From positions 50,132,172-50,196,171 of the forward strand of contig NC_023759.2 of the NCBI RefSeq assembly GCF_000499845.2: DNA of 64,000 nt. The letters run 5' to 3'. The stretch comes from Phaseolus vulgaris (lineage: Eukaryota; Streptophyta; Magnoliopsida; Fabales; Fabaceae). This document shows, piece by piece, positions 27,111 to 37,959 of this stretch. A program made the position numbers and the translations under genes. The stretch's first letter is position 1. Every line of letters starts with the position of its first letter. The notes below the pieces were generated by a model. It saw nothing but the letters and a program-made list of their open reading frames with translations. It ran no database searches and was not told the DNA's origin.

Positions 27111-27211
27111 AATTAAGCATGCTCTATGGGCTATGAAGGCCCAGAACACCATATTCAGCGGGTATAGGACATTGTTGGGCCGAGATAACTTATTGGGACT
27201 GAAATGATTAA
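27111..27211 (+). repeat. 101-bp direct repeat, copy 1
   Basis: Begins AATTAAGCATGCTCTATGGG and includes GCGGGTATAGGACATTGTTG. It recurs at 27554-27654 with roughly 90% identity by eye. A MULE-MITE sits between the two copies. Confidence 0.9.
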
Positions 27212-27224
27212 ATGATTAATTAAG

Positions 27225-27551
27225 GGCAATTGCTTCCTGCACCATATTACTACACCCGATCTCAGTGGAAAAGATGAAACTGTCGTTAAAAAAAATTTCC
27301 AAAATATGTGTTTTGGATTTTTTTTTCCTGAACGAAATTCTATATTACGGATTTTTTTATCTGGAATGAGTTTTTCATTTTTGTTTCCGGATTTTTATTT
27401 CTGGAACTCAATAATCACTTCCAGATTTATTTTTCCGAAATATATTATTTTCAATTCCGGATTTTTATTTCTGGAATTAAGGACATTTTTGGAAATTGAA
27501 AAAATATGTTGGATGCAGGTTAAAAATGATTGGGTGTAGGAAGCATTTGCC
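27225..27551. mobile_element. Mutator-like MITE with exact 9-bp target duplication
   Basis: 327 bp. The left end GGCAATTGCTTCCTGCACC pairs with the inverted right end GGCAAATGCTTCCTACACC. TTAATTAAG flanks both sides (27216-27224 and 27552-27560). The interior has several diverged CCGGATTTTTATTTCTGGAA units. Open frames inside come from these repeats and are not genes. Confidence 0.88.
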
Positions 27552-27553
27552 TT

Positions 27554-27654
27554 AATTAAGCATGCTCTATGGGCTATGAAGGCCCATAAGACCATAATCA
27601 GCGGGTATAGGACATTGTTGGGCCGATATAGCTTGTTGGGGCTAAAATGATTAA
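27554..27654 (+). repeat. 101-bp direct repeat, copy 2
   Basis: Second copy of the sequence at 27111-27211, directly right of the MULE-MITE and overlapping its right target duplication. Confidence 0.9.
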
Positions 27655-28237
27655 TTCGGTAGGGCTGTTTCTTTCTTCACCTCCATATTTTCTATATGTA
27701 AAAAAGTTAAATTATATGAAGTTTTGGTTGTGGATGTGAGTGGAGTTGGTGTGGGAAGAGATTGGTGAAGGTCATGGTGGTGTTTGCTTTGCTCTTGAGT
27801 AGCAAGGTCGTTTGCAGTGATTCGTGGTTGTTTATAGTAGTTGGAGATATGTGTTTATGGTGGGTTTTTTCGTTTTTTGGTATAGATTCTGGTGTGAGTT
27901 TGATTATATTTTGGATTGTGTAACTCAAAACGTGTTTTTGGATCTAGATAAACATTTTGGATTTTACAATCCAGAGTACAATATTATGGACTTGACAATC
28001 TAATCTATAAGGTATTTTCGGATTCAAAATTATCTTACGAATTGGAGAGTCTAACGTTTCACTTTTGGATTGACCAATCCAAAACATATTTCTGAATCCA
28101 AAAACACCTTCTAGATTGGATTAAGACACTGGTAGGGATGAAAGAAGAAAAAAAGGTGAAACATGTGAGATTTATAATTTATTTATTTAAAGAAGAACAA
28201 CAACATATTTTTCACACAACCTATGTCAATGCCACAA
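27655..28237. other. Possible further MITE-like palindrome array
   Basis: Segment 27930-28130 contains repeated TTGGATTTTACAATCCAG, GGACTTGACAATCTAATC and TTGGATTGACCAATCCAAA-type palindromic phrases like those inside the MULE-MITEs. Candidate ends (TTTCTTTCTTCACCTCC near 27670; GAAGAAAAAAAGGTGAAAC near 28146) are only loosely inverted, so the element assignment is uncertain. Confidence 0.4.
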
Positions 28238-28640
28238 CACTAAGATAAAATCTTTATATAAAAACGAATTTTAGAGACAAAAAATAATTAATTATTATAT
28301 TAACTAAATTATATATTATTTTGGAGACTATAAAAATAATCAATATCTAAAGTAATTTATATTATTAATAAAATTTATAAACTAATTTATAAATTGATAT
28401 CTAATTAACTATATGGTTTGAGCTACCAATTAATCTAGATTTTAGTTGGTAATCAAAACCTTAGTTAATTGGATACAATTTAGAAACTAGTTTATAAAAT
28501 TTATTAATAATATAAATTATTTTAGAAACTGATAATTTTTGTAATCTTTAAAATAATATTTAATTTGATTAATATAGAAATTAATTATTCTTTATTTTTA
28601 TTAATACTTTTTTTTAATACAAAACTATTTTCTTGTAATG
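28238..28640. mobile_element. CACTA-type MITE, diverged
   Basis: Left CACTAAGATAAAATCTT, right TTTTCTTGTAATG; flanks CAA and TAA. Fold-back arms recognisable through TTAGTTAATTGGATAC and its inverse TAGTTAATTAGATATCAA-like sequence. Confidence 0.7.
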
Positions 28641-30016
28641 TAAGAAGAAATGGAGGTGCACCAAGTAACAGGAATCCGGTAGCCCTAACCAATATTTCTA
28701 GAATGTAAGTTTCGATTTGAGATTAGTCATTCCAAATAATGAAAACAGTGTACGAATAAATTATTGGAGTGCAGATAATTAATTGACTAAAATATGAACC
28801 AAACAATAAATTTCACTATTGGATTTAATTATTTTTAAGAGAATAATTGTTAGGAAAACAAAAAACAATTGTTATTTCACTATATAGTTTGCATGAAACA
28901 AATAGAAACTATACCCTCTGTTAAGAAATACATTTTATTTAATTTTTTTTAATATAACATCTTTTATCTTTTTCGTTCATACTTCTAATAATTATGTGAT
29001 TGACAACGTAAACTAGAAATGGATTAATTATAATTATTTTAGCTTTATAAATTTGTTGCTATCTTCATCTCTATTTTTTTAAATTTTTCTTGGTTTGTGA
29101 AAAAAAACACGATGGCACTTATATGAGATGGAAGGATTTAAACATATATCATCTTCTTTACATAATAAGTGTATAAATATCACAACTAACATTGATTACT
29201 TTTTTCTACTAATATTTTTAGTAAGTGTAACAAGTCTGATGTATATACGTAGTTCTAGTTTTTCTTTTCCAAAGTCAATAAGATTATATTCATGTTTTAA
29301 TTATTATTTTTGTTACAGTGCGAAAGTGATTCAACAAATCACACAATTCCCACAGTATTCACACCCATGCGTCGGAAGTTAATGAGTCTCATGCATATAC
29401 TCACCGCCAATGGAATTTTCTTCTTCGGAATCAAATAATAGTCTTTATTAGGATATCTTAATTTTAACATATTTATATACATAATTTGTTATTTTTTATT
29501 CTTAATTTATAATTATATAATATATAATTTTGTGTTTCCATTTTAAAAATTATATGAATTCTTGTATTTGTATCGTATAAATAAATGACACTCGGTGTTT
29601 GTGCTAGATAGTAACTAATAACAAGTGTGAGGATTTGTTAAAATTTAAGCAAAAGTAACTTCCAAACATACTTCCTAATAGATAATCACACTTTCTGTTG
29701 TCACATATTTGTACATTTATTGACTTTTTTCATTACAATTAATGTGCTTTTAGTGCAAGCAATTGGACATCTTCCATTGCAGCAAGGTTTTTTAGTTTCA
29801 GTGAGTCGCTCACATGTATATATGTTAAGATAATTGAAGACTTACACTGAAAAGGTTTTTCAGAAGAAAGAAAAAACACAGAACAAACGTTTGGCAATTA
29901 ATGCATCACTTATCTTATTGACAAAATAATACTTAATGAGATCACTAATTGCAAATACCCTGCATACTAGCTAGCTTAGTAGAAATAAATCAAAAACATC
30001 ACAACAAAAGTTCTCT
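28641..30016. other. Intergenic downstream of the EIL gene
   Basis: AT-rich with no gene recognised. The stretch 29700-30016 directly downstream of the EIL stop codon probably includes its 3' untranslated region. Confidence 0.5.
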
Positions 30017-31360
30017 CTATTGGGATGGATGCCATGGCAAGTCCCAAATTGAGGTTGCATCCTCTTGAACCTGCGGAATCTGAACTGGGTTTTGATCAAA
30101 GTCCTCGTTATCGTTGAGTAACATCTCTAGTGCAGCTTCCAATTCAAGATTTTCAACACCATTAAGCCAGTAACAAGCGTTATCTTCCAATGTTCCACTC
30201 CCACCAGCAGCCTCCACCACCTTCGCATCATTCTGAATTGCCACATTCATCCAATCATCTACACTCGTGATTGGTGATGCTTCATTGGAGAGATAACGGT
30301 GAAAAGGAAGGTAGCTATCCTCTATGCGGTAGGCACAGAGAGCTTCATGGTCCAACCTCGCGTTCCTGTCCACAAACCCCATAGACAACTTGCTCTGTGG
30401 ACACTCAACGTTTTGACATGCATATAACTTATCATCCTCACTGCCACTACCAAAAGAGACCTTCCTCTTCAAAAGTTGAGCAGAGTCAGAGCCAGAGCCT
30501 TCTCCCTCTTCATGGTTCTCAACATCTTCATTTGAAAGAGATAACTTGCCAGTTATTCCTAGTAAAACCTCTTCTTGGTTCATGACTTTGGACCAAGTCG
30601 AACTATCCCTGGCTGTCATTTTATCTTGCAAGGTTTTCGACTGAGTCACCAACCTTCTGAGTTTATCAAAATCAGGGGATATGTGTTTGATAATCGCAGC
30701 CAGAACAGAAACTTTCCAGGCCTTTTTCAAGTCATGGGGCTTCCTATAAGGAGGGGCCCCATGTTCTTGGGCCAGAAGGCCTTGCTCACCCCACCAGAGT
30801 TCCTCCCCGGTGGGCCACCAAGGGGGAGATAAGCCTCTCTCCAAAGGGAACTTTCTTTGTGGAGGGACACAGTGTTGCCGCAGAGCAGATAGCAGAGAAC
30901 CCAAAGTAGAGTCTTGCAAGTCTTGGAGGAGGTGAATATAGGAGGTTATATCCATCTTGTCTTTTTCCAAGAGTGGCAAGTAATTCAAGATTGCACTGGG
31001 GGCGCTTTGGTCAAAGCGGATTTGGTCCTTCCACCACTCTCGCAAGCTGTCGGAGGAACCAGACACGGGCTTTCCCTTTTCTGGGATGATGCCATAAACA
31101 AAACCTTGGGCGTTGCAGACTTCCATGATCTTCACCATGTACTTGAGGACCAAGTCTTGTGCTCTTGACATCTTCTTCCTTCTCGATGCCTCTATTTTTG
31201 CTTCTTTGTCCGGCTCTTGTTTCTCACGCTTCTCCTTCAGCTTCTGTAGCAGAATCCTATCCTTCCACATGCGTTTTTTCAGCTGGTCATAGTCGATGCT
31301 CTCATCTTGGTTCTCTTCTTCAGTGATGTAGGGGTCAATTTCTTCGTTGATCAGCACCAT
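30017..31360 (-). CDS. EIN3-like (EIL) transcription factor, intronless, 447 aa
   Basis: Nuclear DNA-binding regulator of the EIN3/EIL family. Seen in order: acidic N-terminus (EEENQDES); [19 protein letters not shown] (about 26-44); [18 protein letters not shown] (58-75) and [17 protein letters not shown] (85-101); [12 protein letters not shown] (106-117); the DNA-binding core [17 protein letters not shown] to LSPPWWPTG (153-185); [15 protein letters not shown] (203-217); and [13 protein letters not shown] (244-256). A C-terminal CQNVECPQS...[11 protein letters not shown] (about 315-338) matches the conserved cysteine region. EIN3 and EIL1 are near 600 aa with a Q/P/N-rich tail; this protein is shorter and lacks that tail, so it resembles EIL4/EIL3-type members. 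Being intronless is normal for the family. A TATA box lies upstream. Ethylene versus sulfur-response function cannot be told from sequence alone. Confidence 0.95.
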   Translation of the reverse strand: MVLINEEIDPYITEEENQDESIDYDQLKKRMWKDRILLQKLKEKREKQEPDKEAKIEASRRKKMSRAQDLVLKYMVKIMEVCNAQGFVYGIIPEKGKPVSGSSDSLREWWKDQIRFDQSAPSAILNYLPLLEKDKMDITSYIHLLQDLQDSTLGSLLSALRQHCVPPQRKFPLERGLSPPWWPTGEELWWGEQGLLAQEHGAPPYRKPHDLKKAWKVSVLAAIIKHISPDFDKLRRLVTQSKTLQDKMTARDSSTWSKVMNQEEVLLGITGKLSLSNEDVENHEEGEGSGSDSAQLLKRKVSFGSGSEDDKLYACQNVECPQSKLSMGFVDRNARLDHEALCAYRIEDSYLPFHRYLSNEASPITSVDDWMNVAIQNDAKVVEAAGGSGTLEDNACYWLNGVENLELEAALEMLLNDNEDFDQNPVQIPQVQEDATSIWDLPWHPSQ

Positions 31361-31480
31361 GACAATGACTAATTCTGTGAGTTGTTGTTGTTGTTGTTCC
31401 TAGATCAACTTTGATTCAGATGAGGTTATGGGATAAGAATGAATAGGAGAGTTGTAGCATGAGCATGGAAGGTAGAGGGG

Positions 31481-31488
31481 TATTTATA
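31481..31488 (-). promoter_or_regulatory. TATA box of the EIL gene
   Basis: TATAAATA on the minus strand, about 121 bp before the EIL start codon. Between them lies a leader with a (GTT)n stretch (plus strand, about 31382-31397). Confidence 0.65.
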
Positions 31489-31981
31489 CGCATAAGTGGT
31501 GTGCGATATATGGCGGTGCAGGGAGGGAAATTGGATTAAGGTTATGGGAAGAAAAGTTATAAGAGTATTAATAAATGATGGAGGAATAAGGACAAGGTGG
31601 CATTACCAAGATGAAGGTGAATGATGAAGTGTGGCCAGTGATCTGAAGAAAAGGTGGCAGTGTTGCCGTGTGTCAAGGGAAGGCATGGGTAGTTTTGTTG
31701 CATGGATTCTGAGTTTTCAACACTGTCTTTCACCAACTTGCTGCATGATGTAATGCCCAACGCATGTGGATGGGACTCAACGTTTGCTTCTTTTAATGTA
31801 TACAACCTTAACACTAAACACAATTATTTTTGGGCCCATCAACTTCTGTTCTATGAAAGGACAAAAATTGTAGTTTGAGACTTAGAAGGAGACACAGTCA
31901 GGGAAGGCCCATTTTTTTATTTTGATTTCACACATGTGAGCCAAAAATTAGATTCAACACCTGACTCGACTTACATCTTAT

Positions 31982-32530
31982 GGCCGATTGCTTCCTGCAC
32001 CTAGATACCAAGTGTCACCTCACCTCTATAGTAAACGTGGAAATACTTTTCTTTTTTTTTTTAATCCATACATAATCGAGACGATGTTTTTGGATTCGGA
32101 AGTTTTTATCCTTTTTGGTCTTTAGATTGAAGTCTTTTTTGGATTTGAGATAAGTCTATGGATTATCAGATATATTTCGGATTACATAATTTGAAAATTA
32201 ATCTCATATTTAGAAAAAGACTTCTAAATTATGTAATCTAAAAGCTAATTATGCTTTTGAAAAAAGACTTTTGGATTATATAATCTAAAAATTAATCTCA
32301 TATCCAGAAAAGACTTATGGATTACGTAATTCGGAAGCTAATTACGCATGTAAAAAAAAAGGCTTTTGGATTACATAATCGGGAAACTAATCTCAGGTAT
32401 AGAAAAGACTTCCAAATGATGTAATATGAAAGTTAATCACAAAAGACTTCCTGATGACATAATCTGAAAACTAATTACAAATCTTGAAAAAGACTTCCAC
32501 ATTATATAATCCAAAATATTGAAAAAAAAT
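31982..32530. mobile_element. Mutator-like MITE, right end missing
   Basis: Left end GGCCGATTGCTTCCTGCACC matches the termini of the elements at 11949 and 27225. The interior (32090-32520) is an array of AAAAGACTT plus GGATTACATAATC-type palindromic units, as in 11949-12493. No matching right terminal repeat is present before the copia-like sequence begins. Confidence 0.7.
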
Positions 32531-32591
32531 TATCCTACACATAGGTTTGGATATGTTGATCGTATCAACTATGTGATTGGTAGAGAGTGAT

Positions 32592-32930
32592 GGTTTAAAG
32601 CCTAAAAACTTTCAAATGGTTATAAAAGGCTTAGAAAATCAATAGTGGTAGGTTGTCTTTGAGCAGGAGATTGAATCTATGAGGAAGAACTACACATGGA
32701 CACTTGTTAATCTGTAAAGAAATCATAAGGTGATAAGAGACAAGTGAGTGTTCAAGAAAAAAGAGAGAATACCAAATGTAGAGGACAAAGCTTAAGGATT
32801 ATACTGGTGACAAAAGAGTTTACATAAGTAGGAAGGATAGACATTAATAAGATTTTTTCATCTATGATAAAATATTATTTAATAAATTTTTTGTATCTAT
32901 TATTAATCATACAATTCAAAGCATGGAGTA
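32592..32930 (+). pseudogene. Ty1-copia reverse transcriptase fragment
   Basis: Translation from 32667 gives EIESMRKNYTWTLVNL, then a stop, then RNHKVIRDK, a stop, and VFKKKRE. This follows the start of the copia RT domain (EM.SL..N.TW.LV.LP..., KWVFK.K). Further on, in a shifted frame, KEFT, a stop, and VGRIDINKIFSSMIKYYL match the AKGFTQ..GIDY.EIFSPV.K block. Several stops and frame shifts make it non-functional. No LTRs are visible nearby. Confidence 0.8.
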
Positions 32931-33664
32931 TTCAAATTTATTTATTTTAAAATATATTTTTATGAATGAAAATAACTAAACATACTTTTAAAAATATATA
33001 GTTAAGTGTGTGGAATTCAATAAAATGTTGTATTTTTTGGTAATGAAATATAATGTATTTAATAGTATAATTTTTATAAATATGTAATGTTCATAGATAT
33101 AAAATAAAAGAAATGGTTTGACTTTGAACACTCCTCTGAATGGTGGCCAATGTGATTGCGTCCAACATCAGCTTTCAGCAAATGCAAGGCTTATAATTGG
33201 CGTCAACAATTATTTTGTTTAGATAAGTCCTATAATTAGGGTTTAATGAGGATTCAGCCACTCACCATACATCTTAGTGTTCTGCTCCATCGTTGACATT
33301 TACTAAAATATACCAAAGATATATGAATATAATAATGATAATAACAATAATAATAAAATTTGGTAGACTTGCTAAAGATAATAATAAATTCTACAATTAG
33401 TGGCCCAACTATTATGCACGTTAATACAATATTTTTAAAATATTTTTTTTATCAAACAATAATATTTTTTAAAACTTATAAAAGATAACAATAATAATCT
33501 ATAACTATAATAAAATGGGTTAAATAACTGTGAAATTGTTTTTTTCTTTTACAAATTTCAAACATTTAAATATTCATTTTTTTACCAGTAAAAAATAAAT
33601 AAAATAAAATAATACACTTTAAGAGTGTTTTAACTCTTACACAATTATAAAAAAACAAGTTTTT

Positions 33665-34080
33665 TATTCATTCAACCAGCTCAGGATCCAACAGACTTTA
33701 TAGCACATCAGTCACTTTAACATACCAGAACAAGATAAGAGCACAACAAAGTACAATATCAACTCTCCAAAAAAAACATATTCTCAAAACAAGACACAAA
33801 AATCTAACAAACATCAAATAAAAGTAAGTCAAACACTCAAGCGTCAAAACCATCAAACCGACCAAGCGAGCAGGATACATAATCCAAAAAGCCTAAAGAA
33901 AACACACCACGACTTTCAAATCTGGACAAAGTGTTAAACATGGATAACCAATCAAGCATCAGTCTCTCAAATAACTCATATAACATAAAGGTTCCAAACA
34001 CCAAATCGAGTAATATAAGTCCGTCAATATTTCCTTTACCGTAACCCAAGACAAAAATCATCAAGTCCTGCCACATTTAA
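33665..34080 (-). other. G-poor segment (plus strand), possibly transcript- or retroelement-derived
   Basis: The plus strand is rich in A and C and very poor in G, unlike its AT-balanced neighbours. The minus strand has two overlapping long open frames (34076-33837 and 33880-33698) with no recognised domain. At its lower end the minus strand reads TGAATGAATAAAAAACTTG, like a polyadenylation signal. It might be a 3' end of a retroelement or of a captured transcript. Identity unknown. Confidence 0.35.
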
Positions 34081-35643
34081 ATATCTGTAATAAGAAAACT
34101 ATTAAAATGAGTCATTTTTAATTTTTTTACAGGTAACAAATAAATTTGTTATATAAACTATATTATAATATTATAACATCTACGTCGACAATGAGTCAAC
34201 ATAAAATGTTTTAACATCCTAGTCTACATTGGAAATTCGTTTGTCATGTAAAAAAAAATGAAATGACTCATTCCAATATTTTTCTTATTACAATTATTCA
34301 CGAAGTCTAAAGTTTGAACTAGGGATGAAAACCAATCTCGCATGAAAGTACATGGACGAAAAAACATATTTACGACCCATATCCAGAATAAAAATCTTTA
34401 ACCTCCTCCTCAAAATTTGATTTATATATTTTAAAGATTTCTTTCTTATCAAATGGCATTAACCATCTTATTAGAATTTGCCTCACAATAAGTAAGTTAT
34501 AAATTTGTACATTATTAAGAAACCAAGTAATAGATTAGAACTTTGACAATAAAGAATGAAATGAAAATAGTTTAAAGTTATTTTTAGAATAAATTGATTT
34601 ATTTTCTTTACAATAATAATGTATTGTCTCCTGTTTCTTATGTTCTTAATTAGATTTTTAATGATGTAACTAATCTAAGACATTTTTGTGGCACATATAG
34701 TTAGAAAATGATAAGCACTTAGCGTGATTCTCTGGCTTACATCTAAAGCAACTCATGGCACACGCACACTGCTTTCAACGTTCAACCTTTCACTTAAGAT
34801 TAGACTTCGTTTATTTAAATTATGTCCATTAGTTTCTTCTTCGTCTCTCAGCCATCACAAAAACCAAAAATATATTCATCACATACTTTTAATTTTTTAA
34901 GAAGTAAATTTTAAGTATAATTTAATCTTTTCAAACTAATTTATAAAATTTATATTTATTTATATTATATAAAATGTTTTTATCATATAAGATATGTTAT
35001 AAAAACAGTAGTTAAATTTATGTGATTTATTTAATATTTAATGTAAGTTGGAGATGCAATGAAACCGTCAACGAAATAAAATGCTATTTTTTTTATAATT
35101 GTAGGAATACTTTCATTGTGGCGACTCTAGTGGTACACCATAATATATCACCACGAACTACGTATTTCCAGTTCAAATGAAACTTTTGCATGTTTTCTCA
35201 CAGATAATAAAATAAAATTAAAATAAAGGATAAGATGATATACTTATTAAGGTTAGAGTGTGAAGAATTTAATTTAAAAAAATAAAGTAGTGGAGTGGGT
35301 GTTTTTGTTAAGTGATTGATTTAATAATATAAGAAATTGGGTTGGTGGTGTTCATTGTGGCGCCGCATATGACGGTTCTTTCACCCTTTATCTCCACTGT
35401 CTATTCAGCCGCACCACCGTGGTATTGGCCACATCATAATCGAGTCTCAACACTTCAATAATAAATAAATAAATACCATTACCACATTCTATTTTTTCCA
35501 CCAGTATTTCAATAAAATAAAATAATAATAAATAATTGATTCAGTATAATAAAAATTGGTATAGTTTGAATATAATAAAATAAAAAATTACAATTTTAAT
35601 TTAATAATTTAAATTTTATCAATTTTTGTTTTATTTTTGTTAA

Positions 35644-35740
35644 TGTTGGAGATCTCATATCGACTAGAGATTAAAGCCTTTCATTGTATATAAGGGGTGC
35701 AAACCTCAATCATATAAGTCGGTTTTATGGGTTTCATAAT
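35644..35740 (+). mobile_element. Solo TRIM LTR
   Basis: TGTTGGAGATCTCATATCGA, TTTCATTGTATATAAGGGG, TGCAAACCTCAATCATATAA and GTCGGTTTTATGGG give the best-preserved 5' end of the LTR family in the window. It stops before the expected TTAGACTTAAAGTCCACTT part, so the 3' end is lost. Confidence 0.75.
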
Positions 35741-36430
35741 AGTTAATGTTTGAGATTATTAAAATTGTGGTTACTCATTATAACTTATCCTGCAACTGAT
35801 AAGGCATATTTTAAAAATCATATGGAAAAAGATATATTTTATAATACTATAAGTAATATATATATATATAGTCTTTTAGGTGAGATAATTAAAGGTTTTA
35901 TAATTGCTGAATTATTTTTTCTTCTTATACATAAATAAAGCTGTAACATTTTATGCTTTTAATAAAGCATTGACTAATTTATAAGATGGTCCGAATATGA
36001 TAAAATAAAATACAAGAATATAATACAATAAGACTTAGATAAATATTAATATATCTAATGTTAGTTCTGTGTTATAATAAATAATGAATAATAATAATAA
36101 TAATAGCAATACTAATAAATTAAGGAGGTCGTGGCCATTATGATTATAATAATAAGTTAGTATAACTATAATGATAAAGAATATATATGTATAATAATCA
36201 TGGGATGATAGAATGATGATGATAATATAACAAAACCGTGATTATCAGAAATAGTAATAATAATAACAATATTGTTATTTAAAAAAAATACATAACAAAA
36301 AGGTGATTGATCAAAATAATAACAGTGTTATTATATTAAAAACATAAATAATAATAATGACAAAAATATATATTAACAAAATAATGACAAAAATTTAAAT
36401 AAGTATAATAGGAGAAGTAATGATTGATAT

Positions 36431-36776
36431 CACTAAATAATTAAATAGAAACTAATTTTAAAAATAAAAAATAATTAATTATTATATAGATTAAATTAGA
36501 GACCATTTTAAAAACTAAAAATATTATTATTTTTTAAATTAGTTTTTATTATTGATAAATAGTTTCTAAATTAATATTTAATTAACTATCAAGGTTTTAA
36601 CTATCAATTATTTAAATTTTAAATTTGATAGCAAAAATCTATTTATCAATAATAGAAACTAATTTAAAATCTAATAATTTTGTTAGTCTTTAAAATAATT
36701 TATAATTTAATCAATATAACAATTAATTATTTTTTAACTCTAAAATTGGTTTATATATAATGATTTTCTTGTAGTA
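36431..36776. mobile_element. CACTA-type MITE
   Basis: Left CACTAAATAATTAAATAGAAAC, right GATTTTCTTGTAGTA. Fold-back arms of the family are present but AT-decayed; no clean target duplication. Confidence 0.7.
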
Positions 36777-37565
36777 CGATGATGTTATAATTAGTTTTAG
36801 TTTATAATCAATACCTATAAATAAATAGGGTTCCTCTTCATGACTGTTTTTTTTTGTTTGGTGTAGAGCAAATATTTTATGATTTTCGCATACCCTCATT
36901 CTCATTTGATTCCCACACCAAATGTCACATAAAATAAAATAACCTCTTTTTTTCAATCACTCTTCAAGCAAGTATATTTTTTGGTAAAACCATAATTCTT
37001 TTGTATTTATCATCAAGTGAATCCTAACTTTATGTGAACATCATTACATTCTCTAATTTCAAAACTACCAGTGAAAGAAGAGAAAAAACTTACAGAAGAA
37101 GAGAAACTCAGACCAAATGAAAAAAAAATGAGTTGATTAATCAATTCATCATTTTTCTTTTACATATTAATTTTTGTTTTACTTTTTAACTTTAAATCAT
37201 CTAAAATTATAAATTATTTATGTATGTTAAATTTCTAGTACGATAGTTATTGAGATTAAGAGAATGATTTTGATGGTGTTAAATTAAAACAAAAATGATT
37301 GAAGTGGTAAGAGAGAGAATAAGTATAAAAATATGATAATAATTTGAATAGAAGGAAGTATTTTTAATTGTTGTTGAAAAAAGTAGAATGAAAATAGAAA
37401 ATGTGTAAACATTTTGGATAACGTGGTGTGGTTGTGGGGGAGGATAGGGCCAATCCCATTAGAGAGTAGAAAGGACAAAAACCCTATTAAATACTAAAAG
37501 TTGACATTTCGAGGGTGTGCTCAATACCACATGTTTCAGCTAACCTTAGCCCAATTATACATCGC

Positions 37566-37571
37566 CACGTG
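37566..37571 (+). promoter_or_regulatory. G-box in ERF promoter
   Basis: CACGTG in context GCCACGTGTAA, about 240 bp upstream of the ERF TATA box. ABRE/G-box core; role inferred from position. Confidence 0.5.
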
Positions 37572-37625
37572 TAAACAGCGCTATTCGGTGGAGGTCATAT
37601 GTGTCCACTCTCATGTTATGCCATG

Positions 37626-37635
37626 GACACGTGTC
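37626..37635 (+). promoter_or_regulatory. 10-bp palindrome GACACGTGTC in ERF promoter
   Basis: A perfect palindrome around a second CACGTG core, about 60 bp from the first. Paired ABRE-like cores are a usual arrangement in abscisic-acid- and drought-responsive plant promoters. Confidence 0.55.
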
Positions 37636-37808
37636 ACTCTTCCATAGGATAACCATCATCGGAGAAAGGAATCATTGAAGTTGACGACGCAAGTAATTAG
37701 CCGCTAATTAAACAACAAAAGAACGTGATTAGATTATATTAAATTAGATTAGAGGAAGGAAGAAGAACTTGGAGGCACGCACACAAAACCTGTGGGCGCC
37801 AACGATAC

Positions 37809-37818
37809 TATATATAAA
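37809..37818 (+). promoter_or_regulatory. TATA box of the ERF gene
   Basis: TATATATAAA lies about 140 bp before the ERF start codon. The following leader (37850-37959) is pyrimidine-rich and has no ATG before 37960. Confidence 0.75.
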
Positions 37819-37959
37819 CCCAGAAAAGGGTCTCAAACTCCGACTGAGATACAACAAAACAAACATTTCTTTGCTTATTAACTTCTCCTAATCTCTTTCT
37901 CCCTTCAAAAATTCTTTATCTTCGTTTGCATTTTTCACCTGTTTCTTATTATCTAGAGC

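Larger units (their letters stand above)
34081..37800. other. AT-rich intergenic DNA upstream of the ERF gene
   Basis: No gene seen. It contains a solo TRIM LTR (35644), a CACTA MITE (36431) and a stretch of ATAATAATAATA-rich simple sequence (about 36070-36420). A decayed LTR-like piece may lie at 34900-35050 (minus strand). Confidence 0.5.

Noticed and set aside
27306..27595. Open frames rich in Phe on both strands
   Set aside because: They lie within the repeat units of the MULE-MITE at 27225-27551.
31557..31823. 88-aa minus-strand frame upstream of the EIL gene
   Set aside because: It lies upstream of the EIL TATA box, shows no domain, and is best read as promoter sequence.
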